A stretch of 36,198 bases of DNA from Acrocarpospora macrocephala (GCF_009687865.1 NZ_BLAE01000042.1:1-36198); one strand, 5' to 3'. Numbered from the stretch's first letter, positions 23,508 to 32,495 are shown. Made by a program: numbers and translations. The notes: a model not told the origin generated them from the letters alone.

Positions 23508-23876
23508 TCAGTGCCAGACGCCGACGATCACGCAGATGACCAGGAGCTTTATCAGCCAGTCACCGGCGTGGGCCGCCGCCGATCGCTAGGGCACGGCCTC
23601 CCAGAGCACCGACCCGGATAGCAGCACGAGCGGGAATCCGGTCCAGATGACCAAACCGAGCAGCAGGCCGCCGCTCCAGGAATCGATTCCGATCTTCGCT
23701 GAGAGGCCAGCGAGGACCAGGGCGAGGACGAGTGTCCGTACCGGTTCGAAGAGGATTTTCCACGGCTGGGGCGGCGGGGCCGTGGACTGGGACGGGACCA
23801 GGGCGTACCAGACCGAGCTGATCACGAACCCGGCCGCCACCGAGACGGCGATCGCCCAGAAGTTGAGTTCCGGCAT
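23508..23876 (-). pseudogene. DUF1761-like membrane protein interrupted by an amber codon
   Basis: The first 96 codons encode an N-terminal hydrophobic protein of the DUF1761 type ([24 protein letters not shown]...[16 protein letters not shown]). TAG at 23588-23586 then stops the frame. The same frame continues with AAAHAGDWLIKLLVICVIVG and stops at 23508, which is the normal family C-terminus. The family usually has Trp at the stop position (VPW), so a TGG-to-TAG change explains it. AAAGGAG precedes the ATG. It is a recent single-base pseudogene, a sequencing error, or a truncated protein lacking the last helix. Confidence 0.75.
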
Positions 23877-23985
23877 CTGGTTCTCCTTTTGTTCTTTGCC
23901 GGAGACGTCGCAGCCGATCTGCCGATTTCGACATGGTTTGGAGCGATATGATCACAGCTGACTTCGTTCGACGTAGGAGATTCCC

Positions 23986-24798
23986 GTGGCTGATGACAAA
24001 CCCCGTGAGCCGGATGCGGTGAAGATCGACTCCACGGTGCCGCATTCGGCCCGGGTCTGGAACTACATGCTGGGCGGGAAGGACAACTATCCGGTCGACC
24101 GCCAGGCGGGGGATCGGATCCGGCAGGTGTTTCCCGGCATGGTCGACATCGCCCGCCAGTCGCGGTACATGCTGGTGCGCGTCGTCCAGCACCTGGCCGC
24201 GGAGGCGGGCATCCGGCAGTTCCTGGATATCGGCACGGGGCTGCCGACGGTCGACAACACCCACGAGGTCGCCCAGCGGAACGCGCCGGAGTCCCGGATC
24301 GTCTACGTGGACAACGACCCGCTCGTGCTGGTGCACGCCGCGGCGCTGCTCACCAGCGCGCCGGAAGGCGCCACCGACTACATCCAGGCGGATGTGCGCG
24401 ACCCGGACTTCATCCTCGGCAAGGCGGCGGAGACGCTGGACTTCAGCCGGCCGACGGCGCTCATGCTGATGGGCATCATGGGACTGGTCGCCGACTACGA
24501 CGAGGCGCGGACCGTCGTGGACCGGCTGCTCGCCGCCCTGCCTTCGGGCAGCTACCTGGCTTTGTACGACGGCACCGACACCGATCCGGCGTACGTCCAG
24601 GCCCTGGGCGGCTACAACCGCGGCAGCGGTGCGATCCCCTACACGCCGCGCAGCCCTGAGAAGATCGCGCGCTTCTTCGACGGCCTGGAACTCCTGGAGC
24701 CGGGGGTCGTGCCGGTGACGGCGTGGCGTCCGGAGCCCAATCCGTGGGGTACGGCGCCCGAGGTGGCGTGCTGGGGCGGCGTGGCCCGCAAAGCCTGA
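23986..24798 (+). CDS. SAM-dependent methyltransferase (PF04672 family)
   Basis: The 270-aa protein belongs to the actinobacterial S-adenosyl methyltransferase family formerly DUF574. IDSTVPHSARVWNYMLGGKDNYPVDR opens the protein, motif I is FLDIGTGLPT, YVDNDPLVLVHA is the acidic loop, and LALYDGTD follows. The GTG start has GTAGGAGA 6-7 bases upstream. This family is strongly expanded in Streptosporangiales and Streptomyces; substrates are largely unknown. A hairpin follows the stop. Confidence 0.9.
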   Translation: MADDKPREPDAVKIDSTVPHSARVWNYMLGGKDNYPVDRQAGDRIRQVFPGMVDIARQSRYMLVRVVQHLAAEAGIRQFLDIGTGLPTVDNTHEVAQRNAPESRIVYVDNDPLVLVHAAALLTSAPEGATDYIQADVRDPDFILGKAAETLDFSRPTALMLMGIMGLVADYDEARTVVDRLLAALPSGSYLALYDGTDTDPAYVQALGGYNRGSGAIPYTPRSPEKIARFFDGLELLEPGVVPVTAWRPEPNPWGTAPEVACWGGVARKA

Positions 24799-24804
24799 GC
24801 GCGT

Positions 24805-24832
24805 GCCCGGGCCGTCAAGCGACGGCCCGGGC
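24805..24832. terminator. Bidirectional terminator-like hairpin
   Basis: A perfect 12-bp stem (gcccgggccgtc with gacggcccgggc) and AAGC loop lie between the convergent methyltransferase and phytase genes. There is no clear T-tract on either side, as is common in high-GC actinomycetes. Confidence 0.65.
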
Positions 24833-24840
24833 GGATTGCT

Positions 24841-26160
24841 CTACTGCTTACGGGGATCCCAGCCGCGGGTCTCTACCCGCAGACCGACCTTACGGGCGAT
24901 GTCCTCCCACTTCACGAACTTGAAGTTGGTGTTCTCGCGGACCTCGCCGTCGGCGTCCTTCGCCTCGGGCGTGTTGACCCCGTCGTGCGTGACGAACAGG
25001 CCATTGCCGAACGTGTCGCCGAGCGGCACGTTCATGGCCATCGCGCCGTCGCTGGTCTGCGCGCCGTCGACCCGCCGCGGCCCGACCTGGAACTGCCCGA
25101 TGTACGCGTTGCCGCCCTCGCGCCGGTAGACCGCGAAGGTGTTGTCGCCCTGGCTGGACGCCAGCAGGTAGCCCGCGCCGCCGTTCCGGTAGTAGATCGT
25201 GAGGCCTTCGGCGTCGGCCGAGAGGTGGTTTCCGCCGAAGCCGCGGTCCAGGCCCGGGTCGCATTCCTCGGTCTCGGGGTCGTAGACGCCGGGCACGCCG
25301 TACTCGCGGACCTTGTCGAACAGGACCGGCTGGCCGGACAGGTCGGCGGGCATGCGCCAGATGCCGACGTCCTCCTGGGCGGCGTAGAGGACGTCCCGGC
25401 CGCCGTCGACGACCATGCCCTCGACCTGGGCCAGTTCGCCGGGCTCCAGGCAGGGGGTCCAGGTGGTGCCGTCGGGGAGCCGGAAGGAGGAGGGCAGGGT
25501 GAGGGTGCGGATCAGCTGGTAGCCGACCTTGCCGCCGGGGGCGGGCGTGAGCCTGAGCAGGCCGATGCTGGTCTGGTGGCGGCGGCTGACCAGCGCGTAC
25601 ACGCCGGTCTTGTCCTGCCAGGTGGCCAGGCCGTAGACGGTCTTGGCCTCGTTCACCTGCTCCTGGTCGTCGTTGAAGACGAAGGGCGCGTTCGGGTCGG
25701 TCACGTCGGTGAGCGGCGCGTTGGGCGCGGCGGGGTCGACGGCGTAGATCCTGAGCTGGTCGCGGCCGCGGTCGGTGACCACGGCGAGGTCGCGGCCGCC
25801 GAAGCCGTACACCAGGTCGACGTTGTTGAACCGGCCGGGCTCGTCGTCCTCGCCCGGGGCGGCCGGCGCGGCGATGTGCTGGACCTGCGCGCCCTTCAGG
25901 TCGTAGACGTAGAGGCCGCCCTCCTTGGCGGTGGCGACGACCAGGCTCTTGCCGGGCTTGGCCGGGTGCACCCAGATCGCCGGGTCGTCACCGTTGGCGT
26001 TGCCGCCGTCGCCGTCGTCGAACAGCGCGGGGGTCTCGAACTTGGCGGTGACGGTCGGCACCTCGTCGGCCTGGGCGGGTGACGCGGTCGCTACCGGGGC
26101 CAGCGCCGCGACCAGCGACAGGGCCAGGCCGGCGAGCGACGGCGGGGACAGAGGGCGCAT
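24841..26160 (-). CDS. Secreted beta-propeller phytase
   Basis: The 439-aa protein has a signal peptide (residues 1 to about 32, ending in ASPAQA) and the 3-phytase/beta-propeller phytase fold (PF02333). NGDDPAIWVHP is near the N-terminus, NNVDLVYGF and Asp-rich Ca-binding loops follow, then QVEGMVVD, HLSADAEGLTIYY and GLFVTHDG. It hydrolyses phytate outside the cell, Ca-dependent. The ATG has AAGGAAG upstream. It is probably phosphate-starvation induced, but no clear Pho box was seen in the 190-bp upstream gap. Confidence 0.9.
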   Translation of the reverse strand: MRPLSPPSLAGLALSLVAALAPVATASPAQADEVPTVTAKFETPALFDDGDGGNANGDDPAIWVHPAKPGKSLVVATAKEGGLYVYDLKGAQVQHIAAPAAPGEDDEPGRFNNVDLVYGFGGRDLAVVTDRGRDQLRIYAVDPAAPNAPLTDVTDPNAPFVFNDDQEQVNEAKTVYGLATWQDKTGVYALVSRRHQTSIGLLRLTPAPGGKVGYQLIRTLTLPSSFRLPDGTTWTPCLEPGELAQVEGMVVDGGRDVLYAAQEDVGIWRMPADLSGQPVLFDKVREYGVPGVYDPETEECDPGLDRGFGGNHLSADAEGLTIYYRNGGAGYLLASSQGDNTFAVYRREGGNAYIGQFQVGPRRVDGAQTSDGAMAMNVPLGDTFGNGLFVTHDGVNTPEAKDADGEVRENTNFKFVKWEDIARKVGLRVETRGWDPRKQ

Positions 26161-26350
26161 GGTGCTTCCTTGCTCTCGGTGATTCAGCCGCCCGATCTTG
26201 CCGCGCCGAGAAGAACGCCGGGAGAACACCGATGTGCTGTCAGGAGTCGAATCCCGCCGGACCGGGGAAGCGGCGGCCGAGTTCGCCCGGCGGGAAGAGC
26301 CCCCGATCCGCCGGGTGCCGGCATGCGGGCGGCCCGATATCCTCGCCCTC

Positions 26351-26857
26351 GTGCCTGACGCGATCCCTCGTCCAACCGCCCGCATCCTGATCGTGGATGG
26401 AAACGATCGGATTCTGCTGTTCCGCGCGTTGGGACCGACGAAGAATCCGGATTACGCGTGGTTCACGCCTGGTGGCGGCGCCCATCCGGGTGAGGAGCTG
26501 GCCGAGGCCGCCGTCCGGGAGTTACGCGAGGAGACCGGTTATCGCGTCGCTCCCGAGGCGATGGGCCCGGTCGTGGCCTTCACGTCGGGCCACTGGGAGG
26601 CCAACGACGGCACCCTGTACCACGCCGAGGACTCCTTCTTCTTCCTGCGGGTGCCCGAATTCGACGTGGACCTGTCCGGGATGGAGGAGTTCGAGAGCAC
26701 GATGTTCGACTCCTTCCGCTGGTGGAGCCTCGCCGACCTGCGCGCCACCCCAGACCGCGTCGCCCCTCTCCAGCTGGCCGACCTGCTGGAACGCCTCCTG
26801 AAGGGCGACATCCCAGCCCAGCCCGTGATCATCCCCTGGGGCGCCATCCCCGACTGA
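26351..26857 (+). CDS. Nudix hydrolase
   Basis: The 168-aa protein carries a complete Nudix box (GGGAHPGEELAEAAVRELREETGY) that binds Mg and hydrolyses a nucleoside-diphosphate-linked substrate, which cannot be predicted. The GTG at 26351 has no SD, and TATCCT lies 7 bases upstream, suggesting a leaderless mRNA. The last 29 bp overlap the 3' end of the convergent VOC gene. Confidence 0.85.
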   Translation: MPDAIPRPTARILIVDGNDRILLFRALGPTKNPDYAWFTPGGGAHPGEELAEAAVRELREETGYRVAPEAMGPVVAFTSGHWEANDGTLYHAEDSFFFLRVPEFDVDLSGMEEFESTMFDSFRWWSLADLRATPDRVAPLQLADLLERLLKGDIPAQPVIIPWGAIPD

Positions 26858-27251
26858 GGATCTCCAGGTAGTGCTGGTTGTGCATCACGCCGAGGATGTT
26901 CCCGAATGGATCGACCACGGATGCGGTGACGAATCCGGGACCGCGTTCGATCGTCTTCTCGTGCGCCGTCGCGCCCAGGGACAGCAGCCGGTCGAAGGCG
27001 GCCTGGACGTCGTCCACGTGCCAGTAGATCACCGCGCCCCCGGCTTCGCCGGACCGGCTGTGCGGGGCGAACCGGCTGTCGACGATGCCGAGTTCGTGCT
27101 GGTAGTCGCCGATGCGGAACTCGATGTACGCGGGCGGGCCCTCGATCGGCCGGACGAAGTACGGTTCGATGCCGAGCACCTCGGCGTACCAGGCGTGGGC
27201 GTCCGTGAGGTCGTCGGCGTAGAAGGTGACGGTGGTGAGTCCTCGCAACAT
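26829..27251 (-). CDS. VOC/glyoxalase-like protein
   Basis: The 140-aa protein has two beta-alpha-beta-beta-beta modules (TVTFYADDLTDAHAWYAEVLG and YWHVDDVQAAFDRLLSLGA), ending ASVVDPFGNILGVMHN. The vicinal-oxygen-chelate fold covers glyoxalases, dioxygenases and resistance proteins; the substrate is unknown. AAAGGA precedes the ATG. It is divergent from the WYL regulator with a perfect palindrome between them, so it is likely its target. Confidence 0.87.
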   Translation of the reverse strand: MLRGLTTVTFYADDLTDAHAWYAEVLGIEPYFVRPIEGPPAYIEFRIGDYQHELGIVDSRFAPHSRSGEAGGAVIYWHVDDVQAAFDRLLSLGATAHEKTIERGPGFVTASVVDPFGNILGVMHNQHYLEILSRGWRPRG

Positions 27252-27297
27252 CGGTGCGGTCCTTTCTTCGGTTGGTGACAACACTCATCCTCCGGCC

Positions 27298-27324
27298 CAA
27301 AGTGCTCACCAATTGAGCACTTTG
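27298..27324. promoter_or_regulatory. Perfect 11-bp inverted repeat, candidate WYL-regulator operator
   Basis: The arms caaagtgctca (27298-27308) and tgagcactttg (27314-27324) around ccaat lie between the divergent VOC and WYL-regulator genes, 17 bp before the regulator's start. Binding there would block or switch both promoters. Confidence 0.65.
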
Positions 27325-27341
27325 TTTGGGAAAGTGAAGTC

Positions 27342-28310
27342 ATGCGTGCCGACCGCCTTGTCACCGTCCTCCTGCTCATGCAGGCCCGTGGCCGGGTTAC
27401 CGCCGCCGAATTGGCCGACGAGCTTGAGGTGTCCGTTGCCACCGCGCGCCGGGATCTGGAGGCGCTGTCGGCGGCGGGCATCCCGGTGTATCCGCAGCCT
27501 GGGCGCGGTGGTGGCTGGTCGCTCGTCGGCGGTGCCCGTACCGACTTGACCGGTTTGTCGGCGGCCGAGGCGCAGGCGCTGTTCCTTCTCGTCGGACCGG
27601 CCGCGGCCGTCTCGTCCGAGGCCAAGGCGGCGCTGCGCAAGCTCGTCCGGGCGCTGCCGCAAACCTTTAGGGCCGACGCGGAAGCAGCCGCCAGCGCCAC
27701 GATGATCGACCCCACCCGCTGGAGCGAGCGTGATCGCCGCCGTCCCGAGATGGTCGATCTGCTCCAGACCGCGGTGATCCGCCGCCGGAAAGTACGCCTG
27801 ACCTATACCAACAACGCCCGCCAGCAGACCGAACGGCTGATCGACCCCTGGGGGCTGATCGACAAGGACGACATCTGGTACCTGCTCGCCGGAACGGAAC
27901 GGGGTCAGCGGACCTTCCGAGTCGACCGCGTCATCGAGGCCGAACTCACCGACGAGGCCGCCGAACGCCCGGACGACTTCACCCTCGCCACCGCATGGCA
28001 GCAGGTCGTCGGCGAAGTCGAGCAACGCCGTTCGCGCACCTGGGCGACCGTGCTCATCGAGCCCAGGTTCGTCCAGGTCCTGCGAAACCAGTTCGGCCGC
28101 CACTGCCACCCCACCGGCGAGCTCGACCACGGCCGTGCCCAGGTCCGCCTTGGCGCGCCGACGCCGCTGGACATCGCCCGCCACCTGGCGGGCTGGGGCG
28201 CGCTGATCGAGGTGCTCGAACCCCGCTCCGTCCAGGCTGAACTGGCGCGTATCGGCGCCGAACTCGCGCGCCGCTACCCTCCGGAGCGGGGGTCGTCCGA
28301 ACTCAGTTGA
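27342..28310 (+). CDS. WYL-domain transcriptional regulator
   Basis: The 322-aa protein has an N-terminal DeoR/HTH_11-type winged helix (LLLMQARGRVTAAELADELEVSVATARRDLEAL), a middle WYL domain (KVRLTYTN...RLIDPWGLIDKDDIWYLLAG...RTFRVDRVIEAEL) and a C-terminal WCX-like extension. It controls the divergent VOC gene by inference from position and the shared palindrome. Its final 8 bp overlap the 3' end of the convergent collagen-like gene. GAAAGTGAAGTC precedes the ATG. Confidence 0.9.
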   Translation: MRADRLVTVLLLMQARGRVTAAELADELEVSVATARRDLEALSAAGIPVYPQPGRGGGWSLVGGARTDLTGLSAAEAQALFLLVGPAAAVSSEAKAALRKLVRALPQTFRADAEAAASATMIDPTRWSERDRRRPEMVDLLQTAVIRRRKVRLTYTNNARQQTERLIDPWGLIDKDDIWYLLAGTERGQRTFRVDRVIEAELTDEAAERPDDFTLATAWQQVVGEVEQRRSRTWATVLIEPRFVQVLRNQFGRHCHPTGELDHGRAQVRLGAPTPLDIARHLAGWGALIEVLEPRSVQAELARIGAELARRYPPERGSSELS

Positions 28311-28899
28311 CCTTCACGCAGATGACGTAGGCGTGCATCTCGGACGAGGTGTCTCCCAGCGGTCTCGCGGTGATCCACCACGCGTCGGCCTGTTCCCCGT
28401 CGGACGCGACGCGCTGGCCGCCTTCGTGGGCGATGGCGGGTGACGACATGTTGAAGACCCATTCCGTGGCGACGACTCCGTTGAAACCGCCACCGGTCGC
28501 GACCTCGCCGGGTTCGCAGCGGGCGACCACGTCTCCGGTGTTGCCCACGTCGCTCGGGGGGATCCGCACGGTCTCGCCCTTCCGGACGATGGGCACGCCC
28601 GCCATCCCGGCGGGACCGGCCGGACCCTGGTCACCCGGCGGGCCGGCCGGCCCAGCGGGACCCGCGGGTCCTGTCGCGCCCGGGACACCTGCCGGGCCGG
28701 TCTGGTTCCAGGTGATCGGGGTCTCTAAGGCGAGGCAGCGCTGGTTCTTGGCGGGGTCGATCACCCGCAGGCTTCCGGTCAGCTTGCCGACGCAGCCGTG
28801 GAACTCCTCGGCCCCGGGAACCGCCGCATACGCGGCCCCGCCGCCGAGGATGAGGATGCCCGCAGCCGCCAGCACACCCAAACTTCTCTTCCGTGCCAT
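28303..28899 (-). CDS. Secreted collagen-like protein
   Basis: The 198-aa protein has a signal peptide (residues 1-26), the actinobacterial segment FHGCVGKLTGSLRVIDPAKNQRC with two Cys, then 12 Gly-X-Y triplets at 68-103 and a C-terminal globular domain with CEPGEVATGGG. Gly-X-Y runs form triple helices in bacterial collagen-like proteins, so the protein may be a surface or matrix trimer. The start has AGGAGGACGAA. Convergent with the WYL gene, overlapping by 8 bp. Confidence 0.87.
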   Translation of the reverse strand: MARKRSLGVLAAAGILILGGGAAYAAVPGAEEFHGCVGKLTGSLRVIDPAKNQRCLALETPITWNQTGPAGVPGATGPAGPAGPAGPPGDQGPAGPAGMAGVPIVRKGETVRIPPSDVGNTGDVVARCEPGEVATGGGFNGVVATEWVFNMSSPAIAHEGGQRVASDGEQADAWWITARPLGDTSSEMHAYVICVKVN

Positions 28900-28950
28900 T
28901 TCGTCCTCCTAGGAGTCCCCTAGAGGATCGATCTCCCGCTCGTACGGCAC

Positions 28951-28970
28951 ATGAGTACCCTCCTACTCAT
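28951..28970. promoter_or_regulatory. Inverted repeat between collagen-like and hydrolase genes
   Basis: atgagta-ccctcc-tactcat, 7-bp perfect arms, lies in the 116-bp divergent interval between the collagen-like and alpha/beta-hydrolase genes. It is probably an operator; no regulator is adjacent. Confidence 0.45.
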
Positions 28971-29015
28971 TCCCAGACCCTCGCTAGAAGATCGTCATCC
29001 CCCTAGGGTGGAAAC

Positions 29016-29957
29016 ATGACGGGACGAGTGGTTTCGCGGGACGGGACCTCGATCGCGTACGACACGGTGGGCGGCGGGCCGGTCGTGATCCTGGTGGGCG
29101 GCGGGCTGGACGACGGGGCGGAGAACGCTCCGCTCGCCGCCGCGCTGGCCGGGCGGTTCACCGTCGTCAACTACAGCCGCCGTGGCCGTGGTAGCAGCGG
29201 CGACACCCTGCCGTACGCGCCGGAGCGTGAGATCGAGGACCTTGCCGCGTTGATCGCGGCGGCCGGTGGTCCCGCGCACCTGTTCGGCGCGTCGTCCGGG
29301 GGCGCGCTCGCCCTGGAGGCCGCGGCGGCCGGGCTGCCGATCGGCGCGATCGTGCTGTACGAGGTTCCGTACATCGTCGGGGACGGGGTCCCCGCCTGGC
29401 GGGAGTACGTGGCGCGGCTGACCGCCGTGCTCGCCGAGGGCCGGCGCGATGAGGCGCTCCGGATGTTCATGCGCCTGGCCGGTTCCTCCGAGCAGGACAT
29501 CGCGGGGGCCGCGGCCTCGCCGCTGTGGCCCGGCCTGCTGGAGCTGGCCCACACCCTCGGCTACGACGCCGCCTGCCTGGGCGACGGCCCCCCGCCGGCC
29601 GCGCGGCTGGCCACCATCACGCGCCCGGTGCTGGTGACCACCGGCGCGCACGCGCCCCCGTTCTTCGTCGAGGCCGCCGACGCGGTGGCCGCGTGTGTCC
29701 CAGGCGCCGAACGCGGGACCGTCGACGTGCCAGGGCACGTGCCTGACCCGGCGGTCCTGGCGCCCGTGCTCGCCCGTTTCTTCCTGGCGGCCGTCGTTCA
29801 GGACCGGTCGAAGAGGCGGTCGCGGGTGGCGCGGGCGAGGCCCGGGTCGTCGGCGAAGACGCCGTCGACGCCCAGCTCGAAGAGGCGCTCGACCCAGCCC
29901 ATCACGTCGCCGGTCGCGCGCGGGAACGCCGGGCTGGCCGGGTTGCCGAGCCGGTAG
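29016..29957 (+). CDS. Alpha/beta hydrolase with an antisense-derived C-terminal extension
   Basis: The 313-aa frame has a hydrolase core of about 265 residues: VILVGGGLDDG (oxyanion region), YSRRGRGSSG, nucleophile elbow GASSGG with the catalytic Ser, and DVPGHVPDPAVLAPVLARFF with the expected His. The family normally ends at about this point. Here the frame runs on for about 50 Arg/Ser-rich residues that are simply the opposite strand of the GDPD gene's 3' end (160-bp overlap). That suggests loss of the original stop, or a tail of no function. Confidence 0.8.
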   Translation: MTGRVVSRDGTSIAYDTVGGGPVVILVGGGLDDGAENAPLAAALAGRFTVVNYSRRGRGSSGDTLPYAPEREIEDLAALIAAAGGPAHLFGASSGGALALEAAAAGLPIGAIVLYEVPYIVGDGVPAWREYVARLTAVLAEGRRDEALRMFMRLAGSSEQDIAGAAASPLWPGLLELAHTLGYDAACLGDGPPPAARLATITRPVLVTTGAHAPPFFVEAADAVAACVPGAERGTVDVPGHVPDPAVLAPVLARFFLAAVVQDRSKRRSRVARARPGSSAKTPSTPSSKRRSTQPITSPVARGNAGLAGLPSR

Positions 29958-30922
29958 TCCAGCGGGAGCTGCGAGTTCTCGTCGCGGATCGTGAACGGGT
30001 GGACCTTCAGGCCCTTGCGGTGCGCGTCGCGGACGAGGCTGGTCGGCTGGCCCAGCTTGCCGGTGGCGTCGACGGGGATGATCCTGGTCGTCGCGGGACC
30101 GATGCCGTCGGCGTACTTGGCGATGTCGCGCAGGCCGTCGGGGGTGATCAGGTTGTCGTAGGTGCGCGGGTCGCCGGCGGCCACCAGGTCGTACGGCGCG
30201 CCCGAGCCGTTGATGAGCTGCACGATGGGCAGCCGCGTCTTGGCGCGCAGCTCCTTCAGGTTGGTGGTCTCGAAGGACTGGATGAACACCGGCGAGCGCT
30301 TGTCGCGCCAGCCGTGCTGGTTGAGCACCTCCAGCAGCGGCTCCTCCAGGGACAGGCCGATCGAGTCGAAGTACGTCGGGTGCTTGGTCTCGGGGTAGAC
30401 GCCCACGCCGTACCGCTTGGCCAGCTGGATGACCTCGTCGAAGGTCGGGATCTGCGCCAGCCCGTTGTAGGCGGTGTTGTCCGGCCGCAGGTCGGGGATG
30501 CGCTCCTCGGCCCTGAGGGTGCGCAGCTCGGCCAGGGTGAAGTCCTCGGTGAACCAGCCGGTGATCTGCAGGCCGTCGATCGTCTTGGTGACTCGGCGGG
30601 CCGCGAACTCGGGATGGTTCTCCACGTCCGTGGTGCCGGAAATCTCGTTCTCGTGCCGGGCCACCAGGATGTGGTCCTTCGTGGAGACCAGATCGGGTTC
30701 GATGTAGTCGGCCCCCATCTTCGCGGCCGCCTCGTACGACAGCAGCGTGTGCTCGGGCCGGAAGGCGGGAGCGCCGCGATGCCCGATGATGAGCGGCTTG
30801 TCGTCACCGTGCCGCTCGGCTCCGAAACGGTCCGCGGTGGCGTTGCCGGGCACCAGAACCGACACCAGCGCCCCTCCCGCGAGAACAGCCAGCGCACCGG
30901 CCAGCAACCTGCTTTTCACCAT
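29798..30922 (-). CDS. glpQ: Secreted glycerophosphodiester phosphodiesterase
   Basis: The 374-aa protein has a signal peptide (residues 1 to about 31, ending NATA) and the GDPD domain: IIGHRGAPAFRPEHT with catalytic His, GADYIEPDLVSTKDHILVARHE with Glu/Asp metal ligands and second His, and VGVYPETKHP. It is the GlpQ type (long, periplasmic/extracellular) and releases glycerol-3-phosphate from phospholipid deacylation products. The ATG at 30922 has AAAGGGA upstream. Like the phytase 4 kb away, it points to phosphate scavenging. Confidence 0.92.
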   Translation of the reverse strand: MVKSRLLAGALAVLAGGALVSVLVPGNATADRFGAERHGDDKPLIIGHRGAPAFRPEHTLLSYEAAAKMGADYIEPDLVSTKDHILVARHENEISGTTDVENHPEFAARRVTKTIDGLQITGWFTEDFTLAELRTLRAEERIPDLRPDNTAYNGLAQIPTFDEVIQLAKRYGVGVYPETKHPTYFDSIGLSLEEPLLEVLNQHGWRDKRSPVFIQSFETTNLKELRAKTRLPIVQLINGSGAPYDLVAAGDPRTYDNLITPDGLRDIAKYADGIGPATTRIIPVDATGKLGQPTSLVRDAHRKGLKVHPFTIRDENSQLPLDYRLGNPASPAFPRATGDVMGWVERLFELGVDGVFADDPGLARATRDRLFDRS

Positions 30923-31097
30923 GACACATCCCTTTGCTAGAGAACTCGCGGGCACGCTAGCGAGGCCACCTGTCCCGGGAATGTCGAGGCAGTTAACGAT
31001 CAGTGGGCACGCGCGGTCAGATGTACGCCCGGCGGCGGGTTGATCACGAATGCGGATCGGCGCGAACTCCGCGTAACCCGGCCGCATCGGTCCAGGT

Positions 31098-32495
31098 ATG
31101 AGGAAATCGGCCCTGGCCTGGATCGGTCACCCGCTGACCGTCGCCGCCGTAGTGGTCCTGCTGCTCAACGATCACCTTTTCAAGGGCCTGTGGCCCGGCG
31201 TGGTGACCGGGAAGCTCAGCGACTTCGTGGGGTTGATCGCCGCTCCGGCGCTGGTCAACCTGCTCATCCGCCGCCCGTGGTTGTCCATTCTGGTTACCGG
31301 TGCGGCGTTCACGCTGGTCAAGACCACCGCCACGGGCGCGTACCTCGCATCCCAGGCGTGGACTCTCGTGTGGGGTCCCTCCCTGGTCCTGGCCGATCCG
31401 ACCGACCTTTTCGCCCTGCCCGCCCTGTACGCCGCCTGGTGGATCTGGAACCACCCCGACCCGGGGGCGGAGCGGCTGGCCAGGGCGGTGGTCGTGATTC
31501 CCGTCACCGTGCTGGCCGTGTCGGCGACCGGCCAGTCGGAGCACTACCGGCCGTACAGCGCCTATGCGGTCGAGGTGATGGGCGACAAGATCGTGGTCGC
31601 GATCCGCGGCTACAGCTCGTCCGACGCGTATCCCAAGGCGGGCTACGTCTCCGGCGACGGCGGGAGAACGTGGTACGGCCAGTCCACACCGCTGACGCTC
31701 AACCCCCAGACGTCGGCCTGCGTCGCGGACCGCTGCTACCGGATCGTGCCCGGCAGGCTCAAGGTCGAGGAGTCCACGAACGGCCGGTGGGTGGCCTCGT
31801 GGGAGATCTCCCCCGGCGACCAGGACCGGCTGGCGCGCGCCCACCCGCCCGATCTCCCCGGAGACGCGGAGGCCGCGGAGTCCCTGGCTATCGCGGTTCA
31901 GCAGCGTCCGGACGGGCACGTCGTGGTCGTCGCCAACGGCGCGGACGGGATCGCCGTGCGGGACGTCTCCGGCACCTGGCGCCGGCTGGGCTGGACAATG
32001 CACGGCTTCGACGCCGCAGCGGCGGTGTCCCTGTCCGCAACGGGAAAATATGACGACTCCGTTTCGACGGTGGCGCTGGTGGCGGCCCTGGCGGCGGGGC
32101 TGGTGACGCTCGCCTGCGGGGCGCGGCGGCTCGAGTTCGGCGCGGCCTCGTTGCTGACGTGGGTGGGGATCTGCCTGTTATCGGTATCGCGGACGGACCC
32201 ACTTTCCCACGTGTTCCTGCTGCTCCTGGGCCTGGGCATGGTGCCCGGCGGAATAGGCAGCATGATCGTAACCGGCATGCAGGGCAGAATCCCGTTCCGT
32301 GTCTGGGCGATCGGCGCGGCCACCACGGCCATCACCTACTTCGCGGCCATGACGCCCGTCTACCTGTGGAGCGCGGGCCATCTTGACCACTACTCCATGG
32401 CGGTGGGCTGTTCGGTCGTCCTGGGGTGTGCCACGGCCGTCGTGGGCATTCTCACGGTGTTTCACTTTGAGTACGGAAACATCCACTTAAAGTGA
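31098..32495 (+). CDS. Polytopic membrane protein with a single Asp-box
   Basis: The 465-aa protein has N-terminal TM helices (about residues 1-170, including GHPLTVAAVVVLLLNDHLFKG and GKLSDFVGL), a soluble middle domain (about 175-310) and C-terminal TM helices (about 325-460). The soluble part carries SGDGGRTW, a sialidase-type Asp-box (SxDxGxTW), but only one copy, so a full BNR propeller is not proven. I do not recognise the family and assign no function. Confidence 0.75.
   Translation: MRKSALAWIGHPLTVAAVVVLLLNDHLFKGLWPGVVTGKLSDFVGLIAAPALVNLLIRRPWLSILVTGAAFTLVKTTATGAYLASQAWTLVWGPSLVLADPTDLFALPALYAAWWIWNHPDPGAERLARAVVVIPVTVLAVSATGQSEHYRPYSAYAVEVMGDKIVVAIRGYSSSDAYPKAGYVSGDGGRTWYGQSTPLTLNPQTSACVADRCYRIVPGRLKVEESTNGRWVASWEISPGDQDRLARAHPPDLPGDAEAAESLAIAVQQRPDGHVVVVANGADGIAVRDVSGTWRRLGWTMHGFDAAAAVSLSATGKYDDSVSTVALVAALAAGLVTLACGARRLEFGAASLLTWVGICLLSVSRTDPLSHVFLLLLGLGMVPGGIGSMIVTGMQGRIPFRVWAIGAATTAITYFAAMTPVYLWSAGHLDHYSMAVGCSVVLGCATAVVGILTVFHFEYGNIHLK

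Noticed and set aside
28570-28700. Short GC-rich repeats resembling a repeat array
   Set aside because: They encode the Gly-X-Y triplets of the collagen-like protein, not CRISPR or intergenic repeats.
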